Part shown: piece after piece, positions 55,466 through 64,000 of the stretch
Layout of the letters: each line of letters begins with the position of its first letter
How positions within the stretch are numbered: the stretch's first letter is position 1
Assembly (NCBI RefSeq): GCF_030652515.1
Contig: NZ_JAUSAR010000188.1
Span: forward strand, 159,452-223,451
Reading direction: 5' to 3'
Origin: Aquabacterium sp.
GTDB taxonomy: Bacteria > Pseudomonadota > Gammaproteobacteria > Burkholderiales > Burkholderiaceae_C
Length of the DNA stretch: 64,000 bases
Position numbers and translations under genes: made by a program
The notes under the pieces: generated by a model
The model's input: the letters and a program-made list of their open reading frames with translations, nothing else
Told to the model about the DNA's origin: nothing
Databases searched by the model: none

Positions 55466-56038
55466 ATGCGGCATAAAACCAATTATCTTTTGATGGGGAT
55501 TTTGACGCTCACGCTCGTTACGAGCGGATGCACGACAATACAACTTGTCTCAAATTACGATGAGACCATTGATGGTCAAGCTCAACAAGTGCAAAAGAAG
55601 TTCGATACGTATTTCATTTCTCTTCAGGCGGCTAAGGGCGACGATTTGAAATACAAATCTCAACAAAAGCTTTACCAGGAGCTACTTGCTGATCTTAATG
55701 CAATGAGCATCCGCGCCAGTGGTATTTACAAAAACAAAATAACGATAGAACAGATCGATTTGGCGAAAGAGAATTTGGCTTACTTAGTTCTTCTGCATAA
55801 ACAATGCATAACGACCCCGCTAACAGATAGTCAAAAAGAAAAAGTAAGAACTAATGGCATAGACTTGTCCTTGGACTGCAGGGTTGACAATGGGGCTACA
55901 GAAAATGTGCCGGATAGAGGCGACATTGCTATAAATCGATTTGTTGTGGCGCCCATTCAATCGTTGTTCAATCAACATATTGGCGCAGTTATGGCGCTTG
56001 AGTTGGCTAAGAAGCGCGGCGAAAATCAGTCAAAGTAA
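55466..56038 (+). CDS. Putative lipoprotein
   Basis: 190 residues, ATG with GGAGG upstream. The N-terminus has a lipobox (LVTSGC, Cys22) after a hydrophobic stretch, so it should be lipid-anchored in the periplasm. The rest is helical with no family recognised. Lipoproteins of this size next to cell-wall toxins are often immunity proteins; here that is only a guess based on position. Confidence 0.6.
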   Translation: MRHKTNYLLMGILTLTLVTSGCTTIQLVSNYDETIDGQAQQVQKKFDTYFISLQAAKGDDLKYKSQQKLYQELLADLNAMSIRASGIYKNKITIEQIDLAKENLAYLVLLHKQCITTPLTDSQKEKVRTNGIDLSLDCRVDNGATENVPDRGDIAINRFVVAPIQSLFNQHIGAVMALELAKKRGENQSK

Positions 56039-56050
56039 AGGGGTGAGAAA

Positions 56051-56383
56051 ATGGCTAATATAGACGTTCAGCAAATACTTCCTGGAATGATCGCTGCAGC
56101 TAAGGGCGTTTTTGACCAGAAATGGCCAGTGATTCAGGACTATGCAGGGCCTGAATTTGAAAAACTGGCAAGGACACTTGTGCAAATTGAGACGTTGAAA
56201 ATAAGTGGACAAATTGGTGCTGCCGAAGCAAGCGTTCTTTTTGAGATGCAAAAGAACACGGCTAGAGCAGTAATGCTTGCGCTTAAAGGGATGTCCCTTC
56301 TATTGGTGGAGGGAGCAATCAATGCGGCATTGGGGGCCGTTAAGGATGTCATTAACACGGCACTTGGCTTCGTTCTCCTTTAG
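56051..56383 (+). CDS. Small hypothetical protein, last gene before the transposon end
   Basis: 110 residues, ATG with GGGGTGAG. The C-terminal half is a hydrophobic, Ala/Gly-rich helical segment (AVMLALKGMSLLLVEGAINAALGAVKDVINTALGF), which may insert in a membrane. It lies 12 bases after the lipoprotein gene and 80 bases before the TnsB-site repeats. No family recognised. Confidence 0.5.
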   Translation: MANIDVQQILPGMIAAAKGVFDQKWPVIQDYAGPEFEKLARTLVQIETLKISGQIGAAEASVLFEMQKNTARAVMLALKGMSLLLVEGAINAALGAVKDVINTALGFVLL

Positions 56384-56466
56384 GGCCGATCACTGCGCCC
56401 CGCATAGGTCTTGGCTCGGTGGCCTGCAGGGTGCGGTGAGTCGACTGACAGACTTGAAACGGTTGA

Positions 56467-56512
56467 TTTATAAATTATCGTGATGTTTTATAAATTAGCT
56501 TGACTTCTTTCA
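56467..56512. repeat. Right end of the Tn7-like element with repeated TnsB-site-like motifs
   Basis: Two copies of TTTATAAATTA start exactly 20 bases apart (56467-56477, 56487-56497) and the sequence ends with ...CTTCTTTCA before comM coding resumes. Evenly spaced repeats ending in a 3' CA next to the target are the usual plan of Tn7-type ends. Confidence 0.6.
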
Positions 56513-56517
56513 GGGCG
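56513..56517. other. Proposed 5-bp target duplication (GGGCG) in comM
   Basis: The comM frame resumes right after the CA end with GGC GGC TCA coding the end of VGGGS. Tn7-type insertion makes a 5-bp duplication; GGGCG should be found again just left of the other end of the element. Confidence 0.45.
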
Positions 56518-57173
56518 GCTCACCACCCAAGCCGGGCGAGATCTCCTTGTCCCATCACGGCGTGCTTTTCCTCGACGAGTTGCCCGAGTTTCCCCGCGCC
56601 GCTCTGGAGGCGTTGCGTGAGCCGCTGGAAACTGGCCACATCACCATCTCACGCGCGGCCCGGCGCCATGATTTCCCGGCACGCTTCCAGTTGGTGGCCG
56701 CCATGAATCCTTGCCCCTGCGGGCACTTGGGCAATCCGCTCAAGGCCTGCCGCTGCACGCCAGACCAGGTCACGCGCTACCAGGGCAAGCTCAGCGGCCC
56801 TTTGCTGGATCGGGTCGACGTGCAGGTGGAGGTGCCAGCCGTGTCGCCCGACATCCTGGCCCAAGCCCCTGATGGCGAAGCGTCGGCGCTGGTGGCCGAA
56901 CGAGTGGCCCAGGCACGGCAGCGCCAGCTGGACCGGCAAGGCTGCCTCAATGCCGTGCTGGATGGTGCCGGGCTTGACAGCCTGGCCATGCCCGATCCGG
57001 CCGCCATGGCCTTTCTGCAAAGCGCCAGCGCGCGCCTGGGGTGGTCGGGGCGGGGGTTTCACCGCGTCCTGCGGCTGGCCCGCACGATCGCCGACCTGGC
57101 CGAATCCGACGCCATCGGGCTGGCCCACGTGGCTGAAGCCATCCAGTACCGGCGTGTGGTGCAGGCGCCGTGA
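56513..57173 (+). pseudogene. comM: comM (YifB family Mg-chelatase-like helicase), 3' fragment cut by the island
   Basis: The frame runs from the transposon end through GGSPPKPGEISLSHHGVLFLDELPEFPR (Walker B LFLDEL), ALREPLE.G, ARFQLVAAMNPCPCG, and LSGPLLDRVDVQVE to the C-terminal helicase part. ComM is a branch-migration helicase used in natural transformation. The first ~290 residues with Walker A lie left of the island, outside the window, so this fragment is non-functional alone. A TTG at 56547 could start a short product, but the ATPase site would be missing. Confidence 0.85.
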
Positions 57174-57235
57174 TCCATGGCCCTGGTTTTGGAGGATCAT
57201 GTGGCGCTTGATGGATTGGCTCCAAGGACACACAC

Positions 57236-58120
57236 ATGAAAACTGCGTTGATCACAGGTGGCAACAGCGGCATTGGCAAGGAAACGGCGCGTGCGCTGGT
57301 GGGCTTGGGCTGGCGGGTCTTGATCGCAGCGCGCGATGCGGCCAAAAGCCGTGCGCTTGTGGAGTCGATCCGCGCCGCCAACCCCCGCGCCGAGATCGAC
57401 TGGTTGGCGGTCGACCTGTCGGATTTCAATGGAATCCAGGCCTTTGCCAACGAGGTGTCTCGCCGCCTGCCGGTGATCGACGCGCTGGTGTTGAACGCCG
57501 GCTTGTACACGCGCCAATTGACCACCAATCACGCAGGCATCGAGCTGATGTTCGCCACCACGCACCTGGGGCATTTTTTGCTGACCCACCATCTGCTGCC
57601 CAATGTGCGCGCCTCCCGCGATGGGCGCATCGTGGTGAGCAGCTCGGTGGCCCATTGGATGGGTGGGCGGATGGACCTTGGCACCATGAACAAGCCGTCT
57701 CGCAGCCAGGCTTTGCAGTGGGCGCCCTTCAAGGCCTATGGCCGTTCCAAGCTGGCCAACATGCTGTTTGTGCGTGAACTGGCCAAGCGACTGCAAGGCA
57801 CGTCGATCAAGGTCAACGGCTTCCACCCGGGCGGCATCAAGAGCGACTTCTGGCGTGACACGCCGGGCTGGGTCACGGCGCTGGTCGATCCCTTCCTGGT
57901 GTCAGAGGCCAAAGGTGCCAAGACCCAGATTCACCTGGCCTCGCACGAGGGCCTGAGCGCCACGGGCGAGTACTGGTCGGCCCGCAAGGTGCGCCGGGGC
58001 AGTCCTGCCAACCGTGATCCCGCCTTGAGCCGCCAGCTTTGGCAGTACAGTGAACAGGTGTTCGGGATCACCCATTTTGGCCAACCGGCCATGGTGGCCC
58101 CTCAAATGAAAGCCGGTTGA
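57236..58120 (+). CDS. Short-chain dehydrogenase/reductase (SDR, retinol-dehydrogenase-like)
   Basis: 294 residues. Classic SDR motifs: TGGNSGIG (NAD(P) loop, about 7-14), LVLNAGLY (NAG), VVSSSVAH (catalytic Ser) and AYGRSKLAN (catalytic Tyr and Lys). The length and motifs fit the retinol dehydrogenase/WW-domain-like group of NADP-dependent oxidoreductases; the substrate cannot be read. Its stop overlaps the region where the next gene may start, so the two could be cotranscribed. GC-rich, belongs to the core side. Confidence 0.8.
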   Translation: MKTALITGGNSGIGKETARALVGLGWRVLIAARDAAKSRALVESIRAANPRAEIDWLAVDLSDFNGIQAFANEVSRRLPVIDALVLNAGLYTRQLTTNHAGIELMFATTHLGHFLLTHHLLPNVRASRDGRIVVSSSVAHWMGGRMDLGTMNKPSRSQALQWAPFKAYGRSKLANMLFVRELAKRLQGTSIKVNGFHPGGIKSDFWRDTPGWVTALVDPFLVSEAKGAKTQIHLASHEGLSATGEYWSARKVRRGSPANRDPALSRQLWQYSEQVFGITHFGQPAMVAPQMKAG

Positions 58121-58122
58121 TC

Positions 58123-58596
58123 ATGGTGACAAGCAAGCAATCTTTCGTGGCACTGCTGTTGGCAGCGGTGTGTTCGGTCAGCGTGGGGCAAGAGCCGCTG
58201 GTGCAGGTCAACGATGCCTGGGTTCGGCAAGCGGTCAAGGGGCAAAGCGGCACGGGGGGGTTCATGACGCTGACCAGCCGCGTGCCGCTCACCCTGGTGG
58301 GTTTTCGATCGCCGGTCTCAGCGTCGGCTGAACTGCATGAGATGAGCATGCAAGGTGATGTGATGCGCATGCGCGCCATCGACGCTTTGCCCCTGCCTGC
58401 CGGGCAGCCCGTGGCGTTGCAGCCGGGGGGGCATCACCTGATGCTGATGGGGCTCACGCGGCCCCTGTCTGTGGGAGATCACCTTGTGTTGACCTTGAAG
58501 CTGCGCGACGGCAAGGGCCAGATCATCAAACAGACCATCCGGGTGCCGGTGCTGGCCACCGCGCCAGCCGCCGCGACCGCCAGCCAGCCTCACTGA
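58123..58596 (+). CDS. Periplasmic copper chaperone PCuAC family
   Basis: 157 residues from the ATG at 58123, right after the SDR gene (a TTG at 58117 overlaps that stop). Signal peptide (FVALLLAAVCSVSVG), then the PCu(A)C fold with copper ligands in HEMSMQGDVMRM and GGHHLMLMGL, and the family's 'V.daWvR....g....gfmtl' opening. PCuAC delivers Cu(I) to cytochrome oxidase CuA sites in the periplasm. Its last 7 bases overlap the end of convergent lapB. Confidence 0.88.
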   Translation: MVTSKQSFVALLLAAVCSVSVGQEPLVQVNDAWVRQAVKGQSGTGGFMTLTSRVPLTLVGFRSPVSASAELHEMSMQGDVMRMRAIDALPLPAGQPVALQPGGHHLMLMGLTRPLSVGDHLVLTLKLRDGKGQIIKQTIRVPVLATAPAAATASQPH

Positions 58597-59747
58597 TCTT
58601 CCAGGCGGCGAGGCGGATAAGTGTCCCAGCCATGGCAGCCGGGGCACTGCCAGAAGTAATGCTGGCTTTCAAAGCCGCAAGCGGCACAACGGTAGCGCTG
58701 CAAGGGCTTGGCGGCCGTGGCCAAGGCATCCTGCAGGCGTTCTATTTCAGGCACGGTCAATGGCACGCCGGTGCTGAGGCTTTCGCGGATCACCCCTTGC
58801 GCGGCCGATAGCGAGGGCTGGTTGCTCAGGTGGGTGATGAGGCGTTGGCGCCGCAGGCTCGGCTCGTCTTGCAGGCGATTGAGCGCCGACAGCAGATCCA
58901 CCGAGGGCGCTTGCTTGTACAAGGCCTCCAGCCTGGCCAGCGCCTCGGCCACGCCATCGCTGGCTTGCGCGCTGGTGGCGTAGTCTTGTGCCACCAGTGA
59001 GAACGCCTGCGGTTGCAGCGCCATCAACTCGTCCCACACCTTCAAGGCGGCGGCATGCTGCCCCTGGCGCACCAGGCGGTGCCCTTGCATGACCAGCGGG
59101 CGCGCGGCTTGAGGCGCGGCTTCGCGGGCGCGGACCAGGGCCTGTTCGGCTTCATCATGGCGTCCCCGGGCATCGGCTTCATGCGCCACTTCACACCAGT
59201 GGTGGGCCATGCGTTGAGCGAATGAGCCGGTGCCGGCGGCTTCCAGTTGGCGGGCTACCTCGATGGCCGGGTGCCAGTTGCGTGAGCGCTCGTGCAAGGT
59301 GAGCAAGGCCAGTCGGGAGTCGGTGCTGAAGGCCGTGCCTTCCAGTGCCTTGAAGGCCGTCTCGGCGCGGTCGAACAAGCCGGCCTTCAGGAAGTCCTGG
59401 GCCAGGGCGTGCTGGGCGCGTTCACGGTCATCGCGTCGCAAATCACCGCGCGCCAGCAGGTGTTCGTGAACGCGGATGGCCCGCTCGTACTCACCACGGC
59501 GGCGGAACAGATTGCCCAGTGCAAAGTGCAGGTCAGACGTGTTCGGATCTTGCTGAACGGCTTCGATGAAAGCGTCAATGGCTTTGTCCTGCTGCTCGTT
59601 GAGCAAGAGGTTCAGGCCTTTGAAATAGGCTTGCGGCGAGGCGCTGTCTTCGCGCTTGAGCTGGCGCAGGTCCAGGCGCGAGGCCACCCAGCCCAGCAAA
59701 AAAAAGCCAGGCAGGGCCAGCAGCAGCCATTGCAGGTCAAATTCCAT
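58590..59747 (-). CDS. lapB: LapB (YciM) lipopolysaccharide assembly protein B
   Basis: 385 residues, close to the family's 389. N-terminal membrane anchor (LQWLLLALPGFFLLGWVAS), a series of TPR units from ~35 to 340, and a C-terminal rubredoxin-like metal site CAACGF...CPGCHGW (two CxxC pairs). LapB controls LpxC degradation by FtsH and so balances LPS with phospholipid synthesis. Starts 25 bases after lapA on the minus strand, in the usual rpsA-ihfB-lapA-lapB order. Confidence 0.93.
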   Translation of the reverse strand: MEFDLQWLLLALPGFFLLGWVASRLDLRQLKREDSASPQAYFKGLNLLLNEQQDKAIDAFIEAVQQDPNTSDLHFALGNLFRRRGEYERAIRVHEHLLARGDLRRDDRERAQHALAQDFLKAGLFDRAETAFKALEGTAFSTDSRLALLTLHERSRNWHPAIEVARQLEAAGTGSFAQRMAHHWCEVAHEADARGRHDEAEQALVRAREAAPQAARPLVMQGHRLVRQGQHAAALKVWDELMALQPQAFSLVAQDYATSAQASDGVAEALARLEALYKQAPSVDLLSALNRLQDEPSLRRQRLITHLSNQPSLSAAQGVIRESLSTGVPLTVPEIERLQDALATAAKPLQRYRCAACGFESQHYFWQCPGCHGWDTYPPRRLEDQ

Positions 59748-59771
59748 GGGGATGCGTGCGGCGTTGAGTGA

Positions 59772-60134
59772 TCACTTGCCGGGCTTGCGCGGGGCGGGCA
59801 TGTCGGGCGGGTGCGGCAACTCGGCGGGCATGGTGGAGTGGCCACCCGATCGGCTGTTGGCGTGGGTGGCGACCGGGGCCTGGACCACGGTTTTTTCCGG
59901 CAACAGGTGCAGGCGTTGGCGGGCATCGCGGCGATGCCGCCACCAACTGGGCACCATGGCGAGCACACCCACGGCACACCCCAGGCCAAACACCGCCAGG
60001 ACGATGAAGACCATCGGGGCCTGCGAGCGGTAGCCCCAGAACCATTGCAACTCGACGAGGTGCATGTTGTTCAGGGCAAAGGCAAACAAGACGAAGAACA
60101 CCAGGCCACGCAACAACCAGGTCAATAAGCGCAT
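59772..60134 (-). CDS. lapA: LapA-domain protein (DUF1049), LPS assembly protein A
   Basis: 120 residues. Two membrane segments (LVFFVLFAFALNNMH and VFIVLAVFGLGCAVGVLAMVPS) joined by a short QWFWG loop, the LapA pattern, then a basic cytoplasmic tail that is longer than in E. coli. Partner of LapB at the inner membrane. Eight bases from ihfB upstream and 24 from lapB downstream. Confidence 0.9.
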   Translation of the reverse strand: MRLLTWLLRGLVFFVLFAFALNNMHLVELQWFWGYRSQAPMVFIVLAVFGLGCAVGVLAMVPSWWRHRRDARQRLHLLPEKTVVQAPVATHANSRSGGHSTMPAELPHPPDMPAPRKPGK

Positions 60135-60142
60135 GGGTTGCC

Positions 60143-60490
60143 TCAGGCTTTCCGGATGAGGGCCTCGGCCTCGACGGCCGATGGGGTGATGTCTGCGACT
60201 GGTGCTTCGCCCCGGGCGTCCACCGCTTCTCGCAGGGCCTTGCCAGGCTTGAAGTGGGGCACCAGTTTTTCAGGGATCAGCACCTGCTCGCCCGAGCGCG
60301 GATTGCGGCCCATGCGGGGCGGACGGCGGTTGATCGAGAAGCTGCCAAAGCCCCGGATCTCGATGCGGTGACCATGGGCCAGCGCCTCGGACATCGCGTC
60401 AAGGATGGTCTTGACGGCGAACTCGGCATCACGCTGAGTCAGCTGGCCAAAACGCTCGGCCAAGCGGGCCACTAGATCGGAACGGGTCAT
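60143..60490 (-). CDS. ihfB: Integration host factor beta subunit
   Basis: 115 residues. [14 protein letters not shown], the [11 protein letters not shown] helix, [28 protein letters not shown] with the DNA-bending Pro arm, and [11 protein letters not shown] are the IHF beta signature. The last ~20 residues are an extra acidic/Ala tail found in Burkholderiales. It pairs with IhfA to bend DNA. Confidence 0.95.
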   Translation of the reverse strand: MTRSDLVARLAERFGQLTQRDAEFAVKTILDAMSEALAHGHRIEIRGFGSFSINRRPPRMGRNPRSGEQVLIPEKLVPHFKPGKALREAVDARGEAPVADITPSAVEAEALIRKA

Positions 60491-60642
60491 GAGGGTGTCA
60501 CGTCAAAAGATCGGGGGCTGTGATGAAAACACGCGGGTCGGGAAAGACAACAGGGTGTGCTCATCACAACCCCCACCGGGGCCTTCTTGAGAAAAACTCG
60601 AAAAGAAACTCGGTGGGGATGGATGGTCTCAGAGAAACGGGA

Positions 60643-62358
60643 TCAACCGTTGTTCTGGTCCAACTTGGCCTTGAGCAAAGCGCCCAGGCTGGTGGTGCCG
60701 GAGCCTTCCTTGGCATCGGCGACGTTCAGACGTTGCAGAGCTTCTTGCTGCTCGGCGCTGTCCTTGGCCTTGACCGACAGTTGCAAGGAACGGGTCTTGC
60801 GATCCACGTTGATGATGACGGCGGTGACTTCGTCGCCTTCCTTCAGCACGTTGCGGGCATCTTCCACACGCTCGCGGGCGATTTCGGAAGCACGCAGGTA
60901 GCCGGTGACGCCTTCGGTCAGTTCGATCTCGGCACCCTTGGCGTCGACGGTCTTGACCTTGCCGGTCACGGTCATGCCACGGTCATTGACCGAGGTGTAG
61001 TTCGTGAACGGATCGGAATCCATCTGCTTGATGCCCAGGGAGATGCGCTCGCGCTCGACGTCGATGGCCAACACGATGGCTTCGACTTCCTGGCCCTTCT
61101 TGTAGTTGCGCACGGCGGCTTCGCCGGGCTCGTCCCAAGACAGGTCGGACAGGTGAACCAGGCCATCGATGCCTGCGGCCAGACCAACGAACACGCCGAA
61201 GTCGGTGATCGACTTGACGGGGCCCTTGACCTTGTCGCCGCGCTTGAAGTTGACGGCGAAGTCGTCCCAAGGATTAGGCTTGCACTGCTTCATGCCCAGG
61301 GAGATGCGACGCTTGTCTTCGTCGATTTCCAGGACCATGACTTCCACTTCGTCGCCCATGTTGACGATCTTGTTGGGGGCCACGTTCTTGTTGGTCCAGT
61401 CCATTTCGGAGACGTGCACCAGGCCTTCGATGCCGGGTTCGATCTCGACGAATGCGCCGTAGTCAGCGATGTTGGTGACCTTGCCGAACAGGCGGGTCGA
61501 GGCGGGGTAGCGACGCGAAACGCCGACCCAAGGATCGTCGCCCATTTGCTTCAGACCCAGCGAGACGCGGTTCTTCTCGGCATCGAACTTCAAAACCTTG
61601 GCGGTCAGTTCCTGACCAACCGTCACGACCTCGGAAGGGTGACGGACACGGCGCCAGGCCATGTCGGTGATGTGCAGCAGGCCATCGATGCCGCCCAGAT
61701 CAACGAAGGCACCGTATTCGGTGATGTTCTTGACCACGCCATTGATGATGGCGCCTTCGCGCAGCGTCTCCATCAGCTTGGCGCGTTCTTCGCCCATCGA
61801 AGCTTCAACCACAGCACGGCGTGACAGCACGACGTTGTTGCGCTTGCGGTCCAGCTTGATGACCTTGAATTCCATGGTCTTGCCTTCGTAAGGACTCATG
61901 TCCTTGACGGGGCGGGTGTCCAGCAGCGAGCCGGGCAGGAAGGCGCGGATGCCATTGACCAGAACGGTCAGGCCGCCCTTGACCTTGCCATTCACAGTGC
62001 CGATGACGAATTCGCCGGAGTCCAGTGCGGTTTCCAGCGACATCCACGAGGCCAGGCGCTTGGCCTTGTCGCGCGACAGGATGGTGTCGCCATAGCCGTT
62101 TTCGACGGCGTCCACGGCCACCGAGACGAAGTCGCCCACTTGGACTTCGAGCTCGCCTTGGTCGTTCTTGAACTCTTCGATTGGCACGTAGGCTTCTGAC
62201 TTCAGGCCTGCGTTGACCACGACGAAGCTGTGTTCGATGCGCACCACTTCAGCAGTGATGACTTCGCCCGTGCGCATGTTGGAGCCCTTCAGGGACTCCT
62301 CGAACATGGCGGCGAAAGAATCTGCGCCCGAATAGGCGGCGGTTTGTGCTTGAGACAT
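60643..62358 (-). CDS. rpsA: 30S ribosomal protein S1
   Basis: 571 residues from the ATG at 62358 (MSQAQTAAY); an in-frame ATG further upstream at 62469 is unlikely because that part is not conserved. Six S1 RNA-binding domains in order can be followed by their repeated VSLG.KQ / ISLGMKQ and GLVH.S.M/LSW blocks. S1 binds mRNA and helps initiation. The 150 bases after the stop to ihfB hold no gene. Confidence 0.95.
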   Translation of the reverse strand: MSQAQTAAYSGADSFAAMFEESLKGSNMRTGEVITAEVVRIEHSFVVVNAGLKSEAYVPIEEFKNDQGELEVQVGDFVSVAVDAVENGYGDTILSRDKAKRLASWMSLETALDSGEFVIGTVNGKVKGGLTVLVNGIRAFLPGSLLDTRPVKDMSPYEGKTMEFKVIKLDRKRNNVVLSRRAVVEASMGEERAKLMETLREGAIINGVVKNITEYGAFVDLGGIDGLLHITDMAWRRVRHPSEVVTVGQELTAKVLKFDAEKNRVSLGLKQMGDDPWVGVSRRYPASTRLFGKVTNIADYGAFVEIEPGIEGLVHVSEMDWTNKNVAPNKIVNMGDEVEVMVLEIDEDKRRISLGMKQCKPNPWDDFAVNFKRGDKVKGPVKSITDFGVFVGLAAGIDGLVHLSDLSWDEPGEAAVRNYKKGQEVEAIVLAIDVERERISLGIKQMDSDPFTNYTSVNDRGMTVTGKVKTVDAKGAEIELTEGVTGYLRASEIARERVEDARNVLKEGDEVTAVIINVDRKTRSLQLSVKAKDSAEQQEALQRLNVADAKEGSGTTSLGALLKAKLDQNNG

Positions 62359-62487
62359 TGAGGATTTCCTGTGCCGGCTTGGGGCCAGCGGTGCGGCTTC
62401 ATCGACAGGAACGACGAAGCACGGTTGGGTTGAGAACATGACACCCTGGCTTGCACAGTACAAAGGCAAACCCTGGCGAAAACCAAA

Positions 62488-62507
62488 CCTTCACCGGGCG
62501 GTGAAGG
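62488..62507 (-). terminator. Stem-loop between cmk and rpsA (terminator or attenuator)
   Basis: Eight-bp perfect stem CCTTCACC / GGTGAAGG with a four-base loop; on the minus strand it is followed by TTTGGTTTT. It would end or reduce transcription from aroA-cmk before the rpsA leader, or regulate rpsA. Confidence 0.55.
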
Positions 62508-62522
62508 CTGAGTGTCACAGCC

Positions 62523-64000
62523 TTAAATCGGCTTCACGTCATTGACAACACTGGCTTTGACGTGAGGCCACCCGTCGACCCACCATCCCAACACTGTTTC
62601 GGCCGATTGGTCGCTGGTCAGTGCGGAGTTGTCGAGTTTTCGGGCATCTGGTGCAGGGACGAGGGGCGACACGGCGCGGGTGCGATCCCGCAGGTCGCGC
62701 GACTCCAGGTCCGCGCAGATCTCATCAAGGTTAGCAGAAAACCCCTTTGAAATCAATTGGTTATATCGGCGCTCGGCCCGTTCTTTAACGCTTGCGGTCA
62801 AAAAGACCTTGAGCGCGGCATCCGGGAAGATCACCGTGCCCATGTCGCGGCCATCGGCCACCAGACCGGGCAGGCCCCTGAAACTGTGCTGCAGATCGAC
62901 CAGCGCCTGGCGCACGCCTGGAATGGCGGAAATGCGCGAAGCCATTTGCCCGGCGGCCTCCTGGCGCAAGTCCTCGCTCACTTCCTTGCCATTCAGCCAC
63001 ACATTGTGCTGTTCGAAGTGCAGCGGAATGTGGGTGCCGATCTGGCGCGCGATTTGGGTCACGGCCTCCTGGTCGTCGGGGTCGATGCCCTTTTCAACGA
63101 CCATCAGCCCGGTCACACGGTAGAGCGATCCCGAATCCAGGAACTGGTAGCCCAGGCGGGTGGCCAGGTTGCTGGCCAGCGTGCCCTTGCCCGAGGCGGA
63201 GGGGCCATCGACCGTGATCACGGGGATCAGGGCGGGATGGGTGTCGGCCACCTGGAACAGCGTTTCGAAATAATCCGGGAAGGTTTTGCCCACACAGCGC
63301 GGGTCTTCGATCCGAACGGAAATGGGCCGGCCGGGCGTGGCGGTAGGCGCCAGCGGGTTGAGCGCCGCCAGCGAGAAGCACATCGCCATGCGGTGGTCGT
63401 CGTAGGTGTGGATGCTGGCGTGCTGCCAGGTGAGGGGGGGCGTCACCTCGATGAAGTCTTCGCCCTCGACCACGGTGGCACCCAGCTTGCGCAACTCGGT
63501 GGCCATCGCGGCGATGCGGTCGGTTTCTTTCACGCGCCAGCTGGCGATGTTGCGCAGGCGGGTCGTGCCGTGGGCATACAGGGCCATCACGGCCAGGGTC
63601 ATGGCCGCGTCGGGGATGTGGTTGCAATCCAGGTCGATCGCCTTGAGGGGCCAGGCGCCCCGGCTCACTTCCAGCCAGTTGGGGCCGCTGGTGATCTGGG
63701 CGCCCATGGCCTGCGCGGCCTCGACGAAGCGGATGTCACCCTGGATGGAGTCTGCGCCCACGCCTTCGATGCGCAGCGGCTGGTCGGTGGCAGCCAGTGC
63801 GCCCGCCGCGATGAAATAAGACGCCGATGAGGCATCGGCCTCGACGTGGATCTCGCCGGGCGATTGGTAGCGGCTGCGCTGCGGGATGACGAAGCGTTCC
63901 CAGCCCTGGCGTTGCACCTGGATGCCAAAGCGCGCCAGCAGGTTGAGCGTGATCTCGATGTAGGGCTTGGAGATGAGCTCGCCCTCGACCTCGATGGTCA
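62523..64000 (-). CDS. aroA-cmk: AroA-Cmk fusion: EPSP synthase (C-terminal part) joined to cytidylate kinase (partial at the window edge)
   Basis: One uninterrupted frame from the right edge to 62523. The first ~260 visible residues are the C-terminal half of 3-phosphoshikimate 1-carboxyvinyltransferase: [33 protein letters not shown] and YDDHRMAM, ending at [13 protein letters not shown]. After a short linker (about 10 residues) the cytidylate kinase begins at [14 protein letters not shown] (P-loop), with [30 protein letters not shown] and [11 protein letters not shown]. The two act in aromatic acid and CMP metabolism. Fused AroA-Cmk proteins are known in some Burkholderiales. The AroA start is outside the window. 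Confidence 0.93.
   Translation of the reverse strand, partial: TIEVEGELISKPYIEITLNLLARFGIQVQRQGWERFVIPQRSRYQSPGEIHVEADASSASYFIAAGALAATDQPLRIEGVGADSIQGDIRFVEAAQAMGAQITSGPNWLEVSRGAWPLKAIDLDCNHIPDAAMTLAVMALYAHGTTRLRNIASWRVKETDRIAAMATELRKLGATVVEGEDFIEVTPPLTWQHASIHTYDDHRMAMCFSLAALNPLAPTATPGRPISVRIEDPRCVGKTFPDYFETLFQVADTHPALIPVITVDGPSASGKGTLASNLATRLGYQFLDSGSLYRVTGLMVVEKGIDPDDQEAVTQIARQIGTHIPLHFEQHNVWLNGKEVSEDLRQEAAGQMASRISAIPGVRQALVDLQHSFRGLPGLVADGRDMGTVIFPDAALKVFLTASVKERAERRYNQLISKGFSANLDEICADLESRDLRDRTRAVSPLVPAPDARKLDNSALTSDQSAETVLGWWVDGWPHVKASVVNDVKPI

Larger units (their letters stand above)
1..56512. mobile_element. Tn7-like genomic island in comM (right end mapped; left end outside the window)
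   Basis: Everything before the comM fragment has cargo-like content and uneven base composition. The element carries tnsABC-tniQ and ends at a sequence with TnsB-site-like repeats against the VGGG region of comM, the site used by Tn6022/AbaR-type elements. The left end and the comM 5' part should lie left of position 1. Whether the whole 56.5 kb is a single element or several nested ones cannot be told here. Confidence 0.6.

Noticed and set aside
60520..61824. Long plus-strand open frame (434 codons) opposite rpsA
   Set aside because: It is the antisense of a highly conserved GC-rich gene; the minus-strand frame carries six S1 domains, so the plus frame is a shadow.
62757..63830. Long plus-strand frame opposite aroA-cmk
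   Set aside because: Same reason: His/Gly/Ala-rich translation without motifs, opposite a clearly recognised gene.

Overview
The window looks like a piece of a Burkholderiales (Betaproteobacteria, probably Comamonadaceae or a close relative) chromosome carrying a large genomic island. The core part (about 56.5-64 kb) is GC-rich and has the conserved order aroA-cmk, rpsA, ihfB, lapA, lapB on the minus strand, with aroA and cmk fused into one reading frame. Next to it are a copper chaperone (PCuAC), a short-chain dehydrogenase and the 3' part of comM. comM is broken exactly in its conserved Gly-rich (VGGG) region. The sequence to the left of the break ends in repeated TTTATAAATTA motifs and a terminal CA, as expected for the end of a Tn7-like element. 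comM is a known target of Tn7-like transposons of the AbaR/Tn6022 type.

Everything from position 1 to about 56,512 is read as cargo or machinery of that island; its other end lies outside the window. Transposition genes tnsA-tnsB-tnsC-tniQ/tnsD lie at 32.6-37.6 kb on the minus strand, with a possible TnsE-like gene facing them (30.8-32.5 kb). No Cas genes or CRISPR array are present, so this is not a CRISPR-associated transposon.

The cargo is mostly defence-like and competition genes. From left to right: (1) an AT-rich cluster with the end of a DNA methyltransferase, a protein with two GHKL ATPase domains (MORC/Hsp90-like plus histidine-kinase-like), a receiver-domain protein and an unknown protein; (2) three small membrane or unknown genes on the minus strand and a 655-residue unknown protein; (3) a 1,604-residue TPR-CHAT protease-like protein followed by an APH-fold kinase-like protein; (4) a Cap4-like nuclease/STAND NTPase protein of Avs-like layout overlapped by a second predicted nuclease; (5) a Schlafen/AlbA_2 protein, a HAD-like fragment and two convergent DUF2384 (Xre/MbcA/ParS) antitoxin-like genes without a RES toxin; (6) an IS3-family (IS2-group) element abutting the remnant of a relative; (7) the tns genes; (8) a CoiA-like protein and a GIY-YIG-like nuclease; (9) a Septu-like PtuA ATPase/PtuB HNH pair; (10) a type VI secretion cassette with VgrG, a membrane-active/AHH nuclease effector pair, an Imm11-type immunity protein, a GH19-type muramidase/chitinase, an SH3-carrying amidase and several envelope proteins that reach the transposon end.

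The most promising candidates for undescribed systems are the methyltransferase/dual-GHKL/receiver cluster, the CHAT-kinase pair, and the STAND-nuclease pair. The unusual 19-kb distance between tnsA and the right transposon end, and the T6SS cassette carried there, are the main structural surprises. All function calls rest on motifs read by eye; no database search was possible.
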